Below are positions 1 through 7,762 of a DNA stretch of 41,691 nucleotides, in pieces. Made by a program: the position numbers and the translations under genes. Numbering within the stretch: the first letter of the stretch is position 1; every line of letters starts with the position of its first letter. The stretch lies in contig JAHABX010000028.1 in assembly GCA_018376135.1 (NCBI GenBank), positions 1 to 41,691 on the forward strand, read 5' to 3'. The stretch is from Clostridiales bacterium (lineage in GTDB: Bacteria; Bacillota; Clostridia; Lachnospirales; Lachnospiraceae). The notes under the pieces were generated by a model that saw only the letters and a list, made by a program, of their open reading frames with translations, did no database searches and had not been told where the DNA came from.

Positions 1-336
1 TTCTCCTCCTTGACTGCTAATCCTAATTCTTCATGAAAATATGACAAAGATGAGAAAGCATATCTACGGCAAAATTCCTTCAAATGAAGCTTTCTTTTTC
101 CGCTTATATGCGCTGTATAATCCTCTATATATTTTAGTGAATCCTTCTTGATTTTCCAGGTATTTTATATCTTTGATAATAACAATCCAAACAAAATAAT
201 TATGCATTTGAAACAACAGACAAGCATATGCTCTCTGCCTTTTCTGCAGTATCTCCACACAAGGAGGATTGGGATATGCGTTATAAAAATGTTCTGTCAA
301 TCTCAAAATTTGACAATCGTTTTTTGATAAAATCAT
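1..336 (-). pseudogene. Broken type III toxin-antitoxin toxin (ToxN/TenpN/AbiQ-like)
   Basis: The ATG at 334-336 follows an AAGGAG site four bases upstream and opens a 90-codon frame ending at 64. Residues 1-50 resemble the N-terminus of type III endoribonuclease toxins (FYNAYPNPPCVEIL, then a hydrophobic strand ending NYFVW). Directly after this comes VIIKDIKYLENQ, which in intact family members lies some 30 residues later. From about 150 down to 1 a +1 frame reads KKDSLKYIEDYTAHISG, then LHLKEFCRRY and SSLSYFHEELGL, the usual C-terminal part of the family. I infer one in-frame internal deletion and one frameshifting deletion, so no active RNase is expected. Intact members cut RNA and are held inactive by a repeat RNA made just upstream; that layout is present here (terminator 351-377, structured leader). 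Family assignment is by remembered motifs only, and the 3' end may run past the window edge. Confidence 0.6.
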
Positions 337-350
337 TTTTCTCCTTAACG

Positions 351-377
351 TAAAAACGAGAGGCTTTCACCTCTCGT
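351..377 (-). terminator. Rho-independent terminator upstream of the toxin remnant
   Basis: Read on the minus strand, ACGAGAGG and CCTCTCGT pair around a 6-base loop (356-377) and are followed by a run of T. It sits just before the ribosome site of the broken toxin gene. In type III toxin-antitoxin loci a terminator in this place lets most transcripts end after the antitoxin RNA, with read-through into the toxin. Confidence 0.8.
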
Positions 378-480
378 ATCTTCATCGCTCGGTCAATTTT
401 TATTTTACCGTCCTGTCAGAACCGTCACAGGACTCATCATTGATGAAGAAGAACATCCCTGTTCTTAATTATATTGTACT
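378..480 (-). ncRNA. Candidate antitoxin RNA leader of the type III remnant
   Basis: Between a promoter-like stretch (TACAAT/TATAAT overlap near 468-478, with a weak TTGTAA 18 bases upstream of the TACAAT) and the terminator at 351-377 there is no open frame, but there are two compact hairpins on the minus strand. AAGAACA pairs with TGTTCTT (449-466), and TCCTGT pairs with ACAGGA (411-432). Position and orientation fit a ToxI-type antitoxin. I could not find the clear tandem repeats (about 35-50 nt) typical of working antitoxins, so this may be a decayed or single-unit version. Confidence 0.35.
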
Positions 481-691
481 CATAAAAAAAACTTTTTTAC
501 AACCACTTTTTTATAATTCTAATATAATTTTTCTTCTTCATCTATAGATGCTTCAAACGAGATACCTTTATTATATGTGGCATCTTCATTTATTGCAAAT
601 GTTTTTCCCTGTCTTTGTTTTATTTGTTTTCCCTTCCCTCAGAGGATGCCGAAAAATACCTTTCCCAGTATTGGAAAACTTAAAGATAGGT
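481..691. other. A+T-rich gene-free stretch
   Basis: Apart from the -35 side of the promoter described for the antitoxin leader, I see no gene, RNA or repeat here. An 87-codon plus-strand frame starting at 548 has no ribosome site and runs into the antisense of the MFS gene, so it was not kept. Confidence 0.5.
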
Positions 692-733
692 AAAACCACA
701 GCCCGCCCCGCTACACGCGAGACGGGCTGTACT
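692..733 (-). terminator. Terminator of the catabolic operon; decayed copy of the atp terminator
   Basis: This hairpin follows the MFS gene stop by 13 bases: ACAGCCCG pairs with CGGGCTGT, then GGTTTTA on the minus strand. It matches the hairpin at 10399-10440 at 39 of 42 positions, in the same orientation. The other copy is a perfect 14-bp stem; this one has two changes in one arm that break inner pairs, as expected of a copy losing its fold. Confidence 0.75.
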
Positions 734-746
734 CTCGCATTACCTT

Positions 747-2132
747 CTACTGTTTTGCATTTGCCGCTTCCACTGCAGCAATGTCTTCCTGCGGAATACG
801 TACACCTATAACAACTATGATTATATTAATTACGGTAAAAATCAGTCCTGTATAAAATACAAACTTCAAATCTCCCGTAATTCCGACCAGTACACCAACT
901 ATGGCGACAAAAATTGTAGCCATACCAGTTCCGGAAAATGTGTACATACCCTGTGCTGTTGCGTACTCTTCTTTTGGAAGACCATACTGGAAAAAAGGAG
1001 TCAGACAGGTCTGTGTAATTGCATTTCCAACGCCACCAAGCGCCGAACCAATCCACACCTGAATCAAAGAAGATGTGGGCTGCAGCAGGCTGAACAGCAG
1101 CAATGCCGAAAAAGTACAGATACTGCCAATAACTGCCATGATCCTGACATTCTTTACAAAATTCTTTGATAAAATACTTCCCAGGAACAGACCGCAGACA
1201 GTAATAACAATTGTAGATGGAATTGTCGTTGTGGAGCCCATTGTTGCGGAAGTATTCATTACATAAAGAAGATAATTCAGCAAATACCCGGATGCACATG
1301 TAGAAAATACTACAACCATACAATTACTGAAAAAGGCGGTCCTAAAACGCCTGTACTTAAAGATTCTCAGCGGAACTGTTGGATTCGGATGCCTGTTGGA
1401 ATGTTTAACAAGCAGCACCGCAAAAATAATTACCATTACAGGAAGCACCAGACCAACTCCCACCCACGGAATCAGACTGCCTGAAAGTCCGGTCCACAAT
1501 ACAAATGCGAAGATCATAACTGCAAGATAGATCCAGCCAACAACATCAAACTGTATCGCATCTTTCCGCTTCATATTAGGAAACGCAATACAAATAATCG
1601 CAAATGCAAAAATGTAGAACGGAATCCAAAGCAGGAAAGAAATCCTTGGGATTCCTGCATCGACGAGCGCACCCGCGACCGGAGGTCCTATCAAAGACCC
1701 AATCGCATTAAATGTTGCAATGTAACCATAGTATTTCATTGTCTTAGATCGATCAAACACTGTTGCAACAAGAACAAACGGAGCTGTTATAACAAGTCCG
1801 CTTCCGAATGACCCTAATGTCTGCCATACTGCCAGTGCATATACATTAAAAGTAAACTGTATAGCCACTCGGGACAGCAGCATTAATGCCGCACCGGTAA
1901 GCATAATATACTTGTTTCCAATTTTCGCACTGAGCGCTCCAACAGCCGGCAGAGAAACCATCATACCTGCTGAGCCGAGTGCCGCAAGCAATCCATAAAG
2001 AGCGTAACCATCGATGGTTTTCAAAAGTGGTGCAAGTGCAGTATTTCCTCCATAACTGAACAACTGCGAGCCTGTACACAAAACCAATACGGCTGTCAAA
2101 AACAAACCTTTACTTTTTATTTTGAGCTGCAT
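747..2132 (-). CDS. MFS transporter of the catabolic module
   Basis: This is a 461-residue major facilitator superfamily carrier with about 12-14 membrane helices, so it sits in the cytoplasmic membrane. The N-terminal half carries the family pattern of a short loop with GALSAKIGNKYIMLTG between helices 2 and 3 and GSLIGPPVAGALVD in the helix-5 area, as in DHA-type members. The start at 2132 is supported by a GGGGGGAAGGG site. It is the last gene of a minus-strand operon (7550 down to 747) and is followed by a terminator. Being cotranscribed with dehydrogenases and a GcvT-like protein, it most likely imports the operon's substrate, although many DHA2-like members export drugs. The substrate cannot be read from the sequence. 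Confidence 0.85.
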   Translation of the reverse strand: MQLKIKSKGLFLTAVLVLCTGSQLFSYGGNTALAPLLKTIDGYALYGLLAALGSAGMMVSLPAVGALSAKIGNKYIMLTGAALMLLSRVAIQFTFNVYALAVWQTLGSFGSGLVITAPFVLVATVFDRSKTMKYYGYIATFNAIGSLIGPPVAGALVDAGIPRISFLLWIPFYIFAFAIICIAFPNMKRKDAIQFDVVGWIYLAVMIFAFVLWTGLSGSLIPWVGVGLVLPVMVIIFAVLLVKHSNRHPNPTVPLRIFKYRRFRTAFFSNCMVVVFSTCASGYLLNYLLYVMNTSATMGSTTTIPSTIVITVCGLFLGSILSKNFVKNVRIMAVIGSICTFSALLLFSLLQPTSSLIQVWIGSALGGVGNAITQTCLTPFFQYGLPKEEYATAQGMYTFSGTGMATIFVAIVGVLVGITGDLKFVFYTGLIFTVINIIIVVIGVRIPQEDIAAVEAANAKQ

Positions 2133-2161
2133 ACCCTTCCCCCCTGTATCATTCGAAAAAC

Positions 2162-3013
2162 TTAATCTGCAATCTGCGGAACTGTTGTAAAAGCCTGGGT
2201 GCCGTCATCTACCAGAATATCAATGCCATTGATATAAGCCCCGTCTGCACTGCACAGAAAATCAACGAGATTCGCTATTTCATAGGCATTGCCATAGCGT
2301 CCCAAAGGCATCGTAGCAATTTCGCCTGCGATGCGATCCGGCTCAGCCTCAATAAGCGCACAGTGCATCGGTGTAAGAATACGACCCGGAGCAATCGTAT
2401 TTATCCTCCAGCCTTTTTTTCCAAAACGTCCAAGGTTCATATCGCAATATCTTTTTGCAAAAAGCTTGCTGAACATATATGCCCGTCCAGGCTGACCTCC
2501 CGAGAGCAGTAAAAGCTTTTCCTCAATATGCTCTCGATCACTGATTACAGAATCAAAAACATCTTTCATTGAATCCGGCACTACCGGCATCAGATAATTT
2601 GAGGATGAAGTAAGACAGACGACAGAACCTCCTCTCTTACCCAATACCGGATAAAAATTTTCCAATACATTCAACGTCCCTAAAGCATTTACACGCATAA
2701 TAGCATCTGCTCCGGCTGCAGGATCAAGCTTTGCAACTATTATGGGGGAAATACCGGCTGTATGAAAAATATTTTTTATTGTTCCCAGGGCGGCAGCCTT
2801 CTCTGCTGCCGCCTTTACCTGTTCCACATTCGTAACATCTACCGCAATCCCATGAGCATCTATATTCTGACGCTTCAAAATTTCCACGGATTCCTTAAGA
2901 CTTTCTTCTTTTGTATCACACAAAAGAACAGCTCCGCCATGACGTCCAAGAACTGCAGCTGTGGCAAACCCCATACCGCCACATCCACCGGTAATGACAG
3001 ATACATCTTTCAC
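2162..3013 (-). CDS. Short-chain dehydrogenase/reductase (SDR), extended active-site loop
   Basis: A cytoplasmic NAD(P)-dependent oxidoreductase of 283 residues. The nucleotide motif TGGCGGMG is at residues 9-16, an HTAG motif replaces the usual NNAG near 84-87, and the catalytic set is Ser about 136-138, then YMFSK with Tyr179 and Lys183. The Ser-to-Tyr distance is about 40 residues instead of the usual 12-14, a spacing known from bacterial 3-alpha-hydroxysteroid dehydrogenase/carbonyl reductase. An Asp at the end of strand 2 (LLCDTKEE) suggests NAD preference. Start: GTG at 3013 lies five bases after GGGGGTG; a TTG at 3016 is possible. It lies 29 bases upstream of the MFS gene and 26 bases after the MDR gene, in one operon. 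It probably oxidises an alcohol or reduces a ketone of a bulky intermediate. Confidence 0.85.
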   Translation of the reverse strand: MKDVSVITGGCGGMGFATAAVLGRHGGAVLLCDTKEESLKESVEILKRQNIDAHGIAVDVTNVEQVKAAAEKAAALGTIKNIFHTAGISPIIVAKLDPAAGADAIMRVNALGTLNVLENFYPVLGKRGGSVVCLTSSSNYLMPVVPDSMKDVFDSVISDREHIEEKLLLLSGGQPGRAYMFSKLFAKRYCDMNLGRFGKKGWRINTIAPGRILTPMHCALIEAEPDRIAGEIATMPLGRYGNAYEIANLVDFLCSADGAYINGIDILVDDGTQAFTTVPQIAD

Positions 3014-3039
3014 CAAAACACCCCCAATACAACTGTAAA

Positions 3040-4104
3040 TTATTCACCTATCTCTTTTCCGGTATAGTCAATCTCTACGCGCATACAATGGTTTGTATCA
3101 CATGCAAACAAAATGGCTTCTCTGATTTTTTCAAACGGAAATACATGAGTGACTACTCCCTCAAAATCAAGCTTCTTTTCTGTCAGCATACGTATCACAT
3201 TTCTGAAATCCGGTTCCGCAAATCCACTTCCACAAACCATATTCTGCAGGCCAAATACCATTTTCTGCGCATTTACTGTAATATTACGGCGATGAACACC
3301 AAGCATTACCATGGTTCCTCCGAGTTTCAGAATACGCATTGCCTGTTCCAATAACGTTGGTTCAATAGAGGATGCTTCCATGCTTCCTGCGCAATCAAAA
3401 ATATAATCAGCCGCAGAACCCATGCCATAGACACAATACGCAGATCCGGTACACTCACAGGCTTTTTTCTCCCATCCTTTCTCACTGCTGTTTACAGCAT
3501 GAAATCCCTGTTTACGCATCAACTCCAAACGATACTCGGAGCGATCAACAAAAGTAATATTTCCGAAGGGAAGACCACGGTCAACCAGACGCGCAGCAAC
3601 ACCAAAGCCGATCACTCCTGCTCCCAATATCATGACCACTGTCTTATCCGTAACGTCCTTTACTGTGTCTGCACCATGTGCAGCAACGGACAGCGGCTCA
3701 ATGATTGCCGCCTCCTTATTTGAAATACGATCATCCAGCTTCCACAGGTTGTAATCCTCTTTTGCGTTCGTAATATAGATATACTCTGAAAATCCACCCA
3801 GATAACCCGCTTTACGCGGATTCGGAGTTGCCTTGATCGGATATGGAGCAATCCGGTCACCAACCTTAAGATCTGTTACATTCCTGCCTGCATATGCAAT
3901 CTCACATACAACTTCATGACCAAACTCCGTATGAGGCGGAAGGTAGTGCATCTCGCCCCCATTAAGCCAGGTATCCGTATCAGACCCACAGATGCTGGCA
4001 ACAAGATTTTTCACAATAATATCATTGTCACCGACTTCCGGCATTTCCATTTCCTCAACTGTAAAATATTTCTGCCCGTTGTAAATCAATCCCTGATATT
4101 TCAT
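3040..4104 (-). CDS. Zinc-type medium-chain dehydrogenase (MDR) 1
   Basis: A 354-residue alcohol/polyol dehydrogenase-like protein. Catalytic zinc ligands are visible: Cys39 (SICGSD), His63-Glu64 (EFGHE) and Glu136 (IIEPLS). The nucleotide motif GAGVIG starts at residue 161, followed by an acidic strand end (FVDRS), which suggests NAD. The structural-zinc lobe with four closely spaced Cys, normally near residues 90-110, is absent and replaced by a Pro/Lys-rich stretch, so only one zinc per subunit is expected. Start at 4104 follows AGGAGG. It belongs to the unknown catabolic operon and lies next to a second MDR protein with the same missing lobe. The substrate is unknown; homologues act on threonine, sorbitol or butanediol. 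Confidence 0.85.
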   Translation of the reverse strand: MKYQGLIYNGQKYFTVEEMEMPEVGDNDIIVKNLVASICGSDTDTWLNGGEMHYLPPHTEFGHEVVCEIAYAGRNVTDLKVGDRIAPYPIKATPNPRKAGYLGGFSEYIYITNAKEDYNLWKLDDRISNKEAAIIEPLSVAAHGADTVKDVTDKTVVMILGAGVIGFGVAARLVDRGLPFGNITFVDRSEYRLELMRKQGFHAVNSSEKGWEKKACECTGSAYCVYGMGSAADYIFDCAGSMEASSIEPTLLEQAMRILKLGGTMVMLGVHRRNITVNAQKMVFGLQNMVCGSGFAEPDFRNVIRMLTEKKLDFEGVVTHVFPFEKIREAILFACDTNHCMRVEIDYTGKEIGE

Positions 4105-4136
4105 AGAAACGCCTCCTGAATCTCTGCCTGCATATT

Positions 4137-5186
4137 TTACACATAAGAAATGGCAACCTTATGAGCCACGTCAAAATGACCATGCATTTCAAAGGCTTCA
4201 TTTATTTTGTCAATCGGATATTTCTGTGTAATAAGCCTGGAGATATCCGTGCCCTGCCGGCAGCAATCCATAATATCTGCAAAGGCTTTGTCAAGCGGCA
4301 GGAATCCACATCCCTTAATCCACTGCTGATTGTAACAAATGCTTACAGCATCGATGGTCACAGGCTTAATATGTACACCTACGATAGAAAGAGTGGCGCC
4401 ATATCCGGCATACTTTGTAAAGTAATCAATGGATGGCTGTTTCCCAATACAATCGAAGAAGAAATCCGCGCCGCAGCGCATTCCGCCATAGCCGCCACGC
4501 TCTCCAAAGGCAGCTTTCAGTACCGCCTCAACGTCTTCTTCCTGAGGATTGCAGGTCAGCAGACCATACTGTCTGGCATTTTTAAGGCGGAAATCAGAAA
4601 AGTCAATCATCATTACCTTTTCTGCGCCATAATACTTCAGCATAATAGCAGTCGAGAGTCCGATGATACCCGAACCAACAACCACACCACTTTTTCCCTT
4701 CGGATTCATACTGTAGGCCGCTTTGCACCCAACAGAAAAGGGTTCCAGTAAAACCAGATTTTCCAGCCCGACGCTCTTATCCAGCTTTATAACACTTGGC
4801 TGCTGACGACCAACATACTGACCTTCCATCGTGAACTTCGGAAGTACCAGATATTCAGAATAACCGCCAACAGTTGCCATACGGTGATGATCCTGATAAG
4901 CATATCCAAGATTCGGGAACACCCAATCTCCGACCTCAACACCCTTGACATTCTTTCCAATTGCAACGACTTCACTTACCATCTCATGACCAAACTCATA
5001 ATCTGTCCACATCATATGCTTATCTGCATCACCATGTACATAACCGTCCCAGTCAGCCCCACAGATAGTAGCCATAAGATTTTTTACAATCACTTCATCA
5101 TCACCTGGTTTATCCGGTAATGTTTTTTCTATTATTTCTATATTTCCAGGTCCGCGAAAAATTGATGCTTTATAGGTTTTCCCCAT
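4137..5186 (-). CDS. Zinc-type medium-chain dehydrogenase (MDR) 2
   Basis: A 349-residue MDR-family oxidoreductase, likely cytoplasmic. Catalytic zinc ligands: Cys42 (ICGAD), His67-Glu68 (FGHE) and Glu148 (LLEPFS). The Rossmann motif GSGIIG is at 171-176 with an Asp at the following strand end (MMIDFSD), typical of NAD binding. As in its upstream-strand neighbour at 3040-4104, the Cys-rich structural-zinc lobe is missing (residues about 92-110). The two share overall design and may have arisen by duplication, but differ enough to act on different steps. Start at 5186 has an AAAGGAGGG site. Thirty-nine bases separate it from the GcvT-like gene upstream, and they probably share one transcript. 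Confidence 0.85.
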   Translation of the reverse strand: MGKTYKASIFRGPGNIEIIEKTLPDKPGDDEVIVKNLMATICGADWDGYVHGDADKHMMWTDYEFGHEMVSEVVAIGKNVKGVEVGDWVFPNLGYAYQDHHRMATVGGYSEYLVLPKFTMEGQYVGRQQPSVIKLDKSVGLENLVLLEPFSVGCKAAYSMNPKGKSGVVVGSGIIGLSTAIMLKYYGAEKVMMIDFSDFRLKNARQYGLLTCNPQEEDVEAVLKAAFGERGGYGGMRCGADFFFDCIGKQPSIDYFTKYAGYGATLSIVGVHIKPVTIDAVSICYNQQWIKGCGFLPLDKAFADIMDCCRQGTDISRLITQKYPIDKINEAFEMHGHFDVAHKVAISYV

Positions 5187-5225
5187 ATGTTCACCCTCCT
5201 TTAACTTTTCTGTCCACCTGTATCA

Positions 5226-6242
5226 CTAAATAAATACCTTATCCGTCAGAACAGCTTCAAAATTATGAAGAAGAACCTTATCTCCAATTTTAACTTTGGA
5301 ATTATCAACGAGAGCATATCCTATGTTCTTATCCAGGCAATAGCTGTAGGTTACTTTCGTAACACGCCCTACCTCTTCTCCGCCATACATAACAGGGGTT
5401 CCTGGTCCTCCGAGATTTTTCGCAGGAATAAAAATATCCTCTTCGTCCACAGTGAACCCTAGAAGGGTACGTTTTGCGCCTTCTTCTTTCACTTTCAACA
5501 AAGCTTCTTTTCCTATAAATTCTTTTTCCCAGTTAATGTTCTTATCAAGACCAACCTCGAGAGGATTTGTCCAGTGAATATCGCACATCAGATAGAATCC
5601 CTTCTCCGTCGGCAGTGTCCAAACCATAATCTGGATATCAGTGACTTCCTTCATGCCAAATTCAGCTTCTGCTGCACGCAGTTTTTCTACAACAGCTTTG
5701 CTGTTCTCCGGTGCACAGTAAATCTCATATCCAAGCTTCTCCCCCGTAAAACCACCACGATTAATTTTCACGGGAATGTCACCAATTTTATTATCCAGGA
5801 TCTGGAAAAACTTCTGACCATCAACAGATGTTTCCAGTAAAGAATTCAAAACTTCTTTAGATTTTGGTCCCTGTACCGCATACATATCCCACTGAGCAGT
5901 TATATTCTTATATGCAGCCTTCCTGTCTCCCTTATGCTCATCGAACCACGGGATCATACGTTTTGCATACAAGGTAGAAACCCAATATACACCTTCCTCC
6001 ACCTGCATGATTACAATATCATCGATAATCTGACCTTTTTCATTCAGCATGGTCGTATAACGGTCACGTGTAACTCCCAAGGTCATAATATTATTAGGAA
6101 CCATATAATCCAGGAAAGCAGCAGCATCTTCTCCGGTTACTTCAACAAGCTGATGGGTATAGAGATACCATCCGGCGGTTTCACGTACAGCCATATGCTC
6201 AGAACGCTTCATGGCGTCATTTTTATATACATTTTTGTACAT
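5226..6242 (-). CDS. GcvT-like tetrahydrofolate-dependent methyltransferase
   Basis: A 338-residue protein of the aminomethyltransferase (GcvT)/DmdA/LigM superfamily. Visible family features are the N-terminal fold with LNEKGQIIDDIVI (the Asp pair at about 74-75 matches the catalytic Asp region of GcvT), RGGFTGEKLGYEIY (compare GYTGE of GcvT) and a C-terminal barrel domain ending in an LTDKVFI strand. No gcvH, gcvP or lipoate gene is nearby, so a role in glycine cleavage is unlikely. Superfamily members outside that complex move a methyl group from an O-, N- or S-methyl compound to tetrahydrofolate. By context it may demethylate the operon's substrate. Start: ATG at 6242 nine bases after GGAAAGG; an upstream TTG at 6260 lacks a site. 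The true methyl donor is unknown. Confidence 0.75.
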   Translation of the reverse strand: MYKNVYKNDAMKRSEHMAVRETAGWYLYTHQLVEVTGEDAAAFLDYMVPNNIMTLGVTRDRYTTMLNEKGQIIDDIVIMQVEEGVYWVSTLYAKRMIPWFDEHKGDRKAAYKNITAQWDMYAVQGPKSKEVLNSLLETSVDGQKFFQILDNKIGDIPVKINRGGFTGEKLGYEIYCAPENSKAVVEKLRAAEAEFGMKEVTDIQIMVWTLPTEKGFYLMCDIHWTNPLEVGLDKNINWEKEFIGKEALLKVKEEGAKRTLLGFTVDEEDIFIPAKNLGGPGTPVMYGGEEVGRVTKVTYSYCLDKNIGYALVDNSKVKIGDKVLLHNFEAVLTDKVFI

Positions 6243-6278
6243 ATCTTTAATCCTTTCCAATTTTATTTGACCGGGTTA

Positions 6279-7550
6279 TTAACGGCAGAACTGATCAATT
6301 TTCTTACCAATATGAATGCGGTATACATTTTCTCCAATATCCTCTGTATCTTCCCAGCAGGACCATTCCGGACTGATCAGCGTCTTGGACATCCCATACC
6401 AAAATGCATTATACGCTGTGGTGAGGCTGTTAAGCTTACGGTCAAAATACTTCCTGTCTATCTCATAAATAACCGTTTCCTTATTGAATTCTACCGTTTC
6501 ATATGGACATCGGATTGCCTGAAGCATTACTTCAATATATCCTCCAAGCAGACGTCCGTCATCCACCTCAGACGGTGCTCCAAGCCAGCTTCGAAGACCT
6601 GCAATTGCAAAAAATTCCGTCCACATTGCCTTTCCTGCTGCTTCAAACACACAGGTAATTACATTATCTACATGCTCCTGCGTATACATGCCCGCTTTGA
6701 CCAGCTGGTTGATCGGATTGATACAATAATCTGCTCCCAGCGGATAATCGACTGCTCCATTGACGTAATCTTCTGTAGAAGTAATCTCCTGGCACATACC
6801 ATTCCGATATTTGTAATCACACTCTCCACGTAAATGCTGTGGCTCCTTCAGCATCTCTTCTCTGGGAGTAAACTTGATCTGATCAGCAGTTGCAATCGGG
6901 CCAAGATTATCCCATATTTTTTCCCTCTTTGGCATAGGATATTTTTTACGGTTTTCACAAATCACACGACAGTGAAGATCGCCGCAGCCGCGGGCTTCAA
7001 CCATATTGTATTCACAGTCAGGACCATACGCACGCCCAATCTCTTCCAGTGATGCTGTCGATACACGACAGATCTCAGATCCCATAATATCCCATGGACA
7101 GGCATCCAGCTCTTTTTCCACACGGTATGTACCAAAATCATTTACACGTCCCTGCATCAGCAGACGTTCATCTCCTGAATCACCAAAAGCTCCCGCACGA
7201 AAGCCTCCCAGATTTCCGTCAGCACCACAGAAAAATGGATGGAGAAAATGATTCTCCGCATGCAAATCTCGATAAAGCTGATTGGGACCTGCCGGCATAT
7301 GATTAAACACATAGTTTTTTATACCCACGTCAGTTTTACACATAAGATCAACTCTCTGCTCATAATCAGGAATGAGAATTCGCAGTACCTCCTGATACAA
7401 AGCTCCGATCATCGCATGATGCCGACATGCAAAATGATAAGCATCATGGTATGATACAAGTTTGTTCCACGGTGTCTGAACAGCAGGATACGCAGGTAAT
7501 GCACCTGCACCAACTTCTTTTGGTATCCGATCATCAATTTTGTTGCTCAT
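6279..7550 (-). CDS. Unrecognised 423-residue Cys/His-rich protein of the catabolic operon
   Basis: First gene of the minus-strand catabolic operon. I do not recognise a confident family. The chain is soluble with no signal peptide and is rich in Cys, His, Trp and Tyr. Notable spots are YHFACRHH near 37-44, a HMPAGPNQLYRDLHAENHF stretch, CPWDIMGSE, and EARGCGDLHCRVIC in the middle, a spacing that could bind metal and is faintly like 4-vinyl-reductase or L-2-amino-thiazoline-4-carboxylate hydrolase domains. The C-terminal half has ATG-free helical segments with YGMSKTL and CWEDTED. It lies 36 bases before the GcvT-like gene, so a joint reaction (for example substrate binding or hydrolysis ahead of methyl transfer) is plausible but unproven. 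Start: ATG at 7550 seven bases after AGGAGA; an ATG at 7556 is too close to that site. Confidence 0.7.
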   Translation of the reverse strand: MSNKIDDRIPKEVGAGALPAYPAVQTPWNKLVSYHDAYHFACRHHAMIGALYQEVLRILIPDYEQRVDLMCKTDVGIKNYVFNHMPAGPNQLYRDLHAENHFLHPFFCGADGNLGGFRAGAFGDSGDERLLMQGRVNDFGTYRVEKELDACPWDIMGSEICRVSTASLEEIGRAYGPDCEYNMVEARGCGDLHCRVICENRKKYPMPKREKIWDNLGPIATADQIKFTPREEMLKEPQHLRGECDYKYRNGMCQEITSTEDYVNGAVDYPLGADYCINPINQLVKAGMYTQEHVDNVITCVFEAAGKAMWTEFFAIAGLRSWLGAPSEVDDGRLLGGYIEVMLQAIRCPYETVEFNKETVIYEIDRKYFDRKLNSLTTAYNAFWYGMSKTLISPEWSCWEDTEDIGENVYRIHIGKKIDQFCR

Positions 7551-7580
7551 AGTCATCTCTCCTAACCTTTCTTTATTTTT

Positions 7581-7600
7581 GATTCTGCAGCCGCAGAATC
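7581..7600 (-). promoter_or_regulatory. Perfect inverted repeat in the operon leader
   Basis: GATTCTGC and GCAGAATC pair around four bases, about 30 bases upstream of the first operon gene and just downstream of A+T-rich promoter-like sequence (TATATA near 7604-7612). It could be an operator for the PucR protein encoded next door or a leader RNA hairpin. No T run follows, so it is not a terminator. Confidence 0.5.
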
Positions 7601-7711
7601 TTGTTATATATATTCTTACATATATGTTGTTTTCTGAAAATCCTTTTAAATATACGTAATTTTGCGAATATTCCCCTACACTTTTTAAAATACCGGCTTT
7701 TTCATTTCAGC

Positions 7712-7750
7712 AAAAAAATCCGTTACAGACATCAAACTATCTGTAACGGA
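7712..7750 (-). terminator. Terminator of the pucR-type gene
   Basis: On the minus strand TCCGTTACAGA pairs with TCTGTAACGGA (11 bp) and is followed by seven T. It starts 13 bases after the regulator gene's stop and separates that gene from the catabolic operon. Confidence 0.9.
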
Positions 7751-7762
7751 CTTCTTTTATAT

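Noticed and set aside
548..811. 87-codon plus-strand frame
   Set aside because: No ribosome site, low-complexity start, and it runs through a terminator into the antisense of the MFS gene.
5934..6833. 299-codon plus-strand open frame
   Set aside because: Antisense across the GcvT-like and the unknown gene, both of which have ribosome sites and tight spacing on the minus strand.
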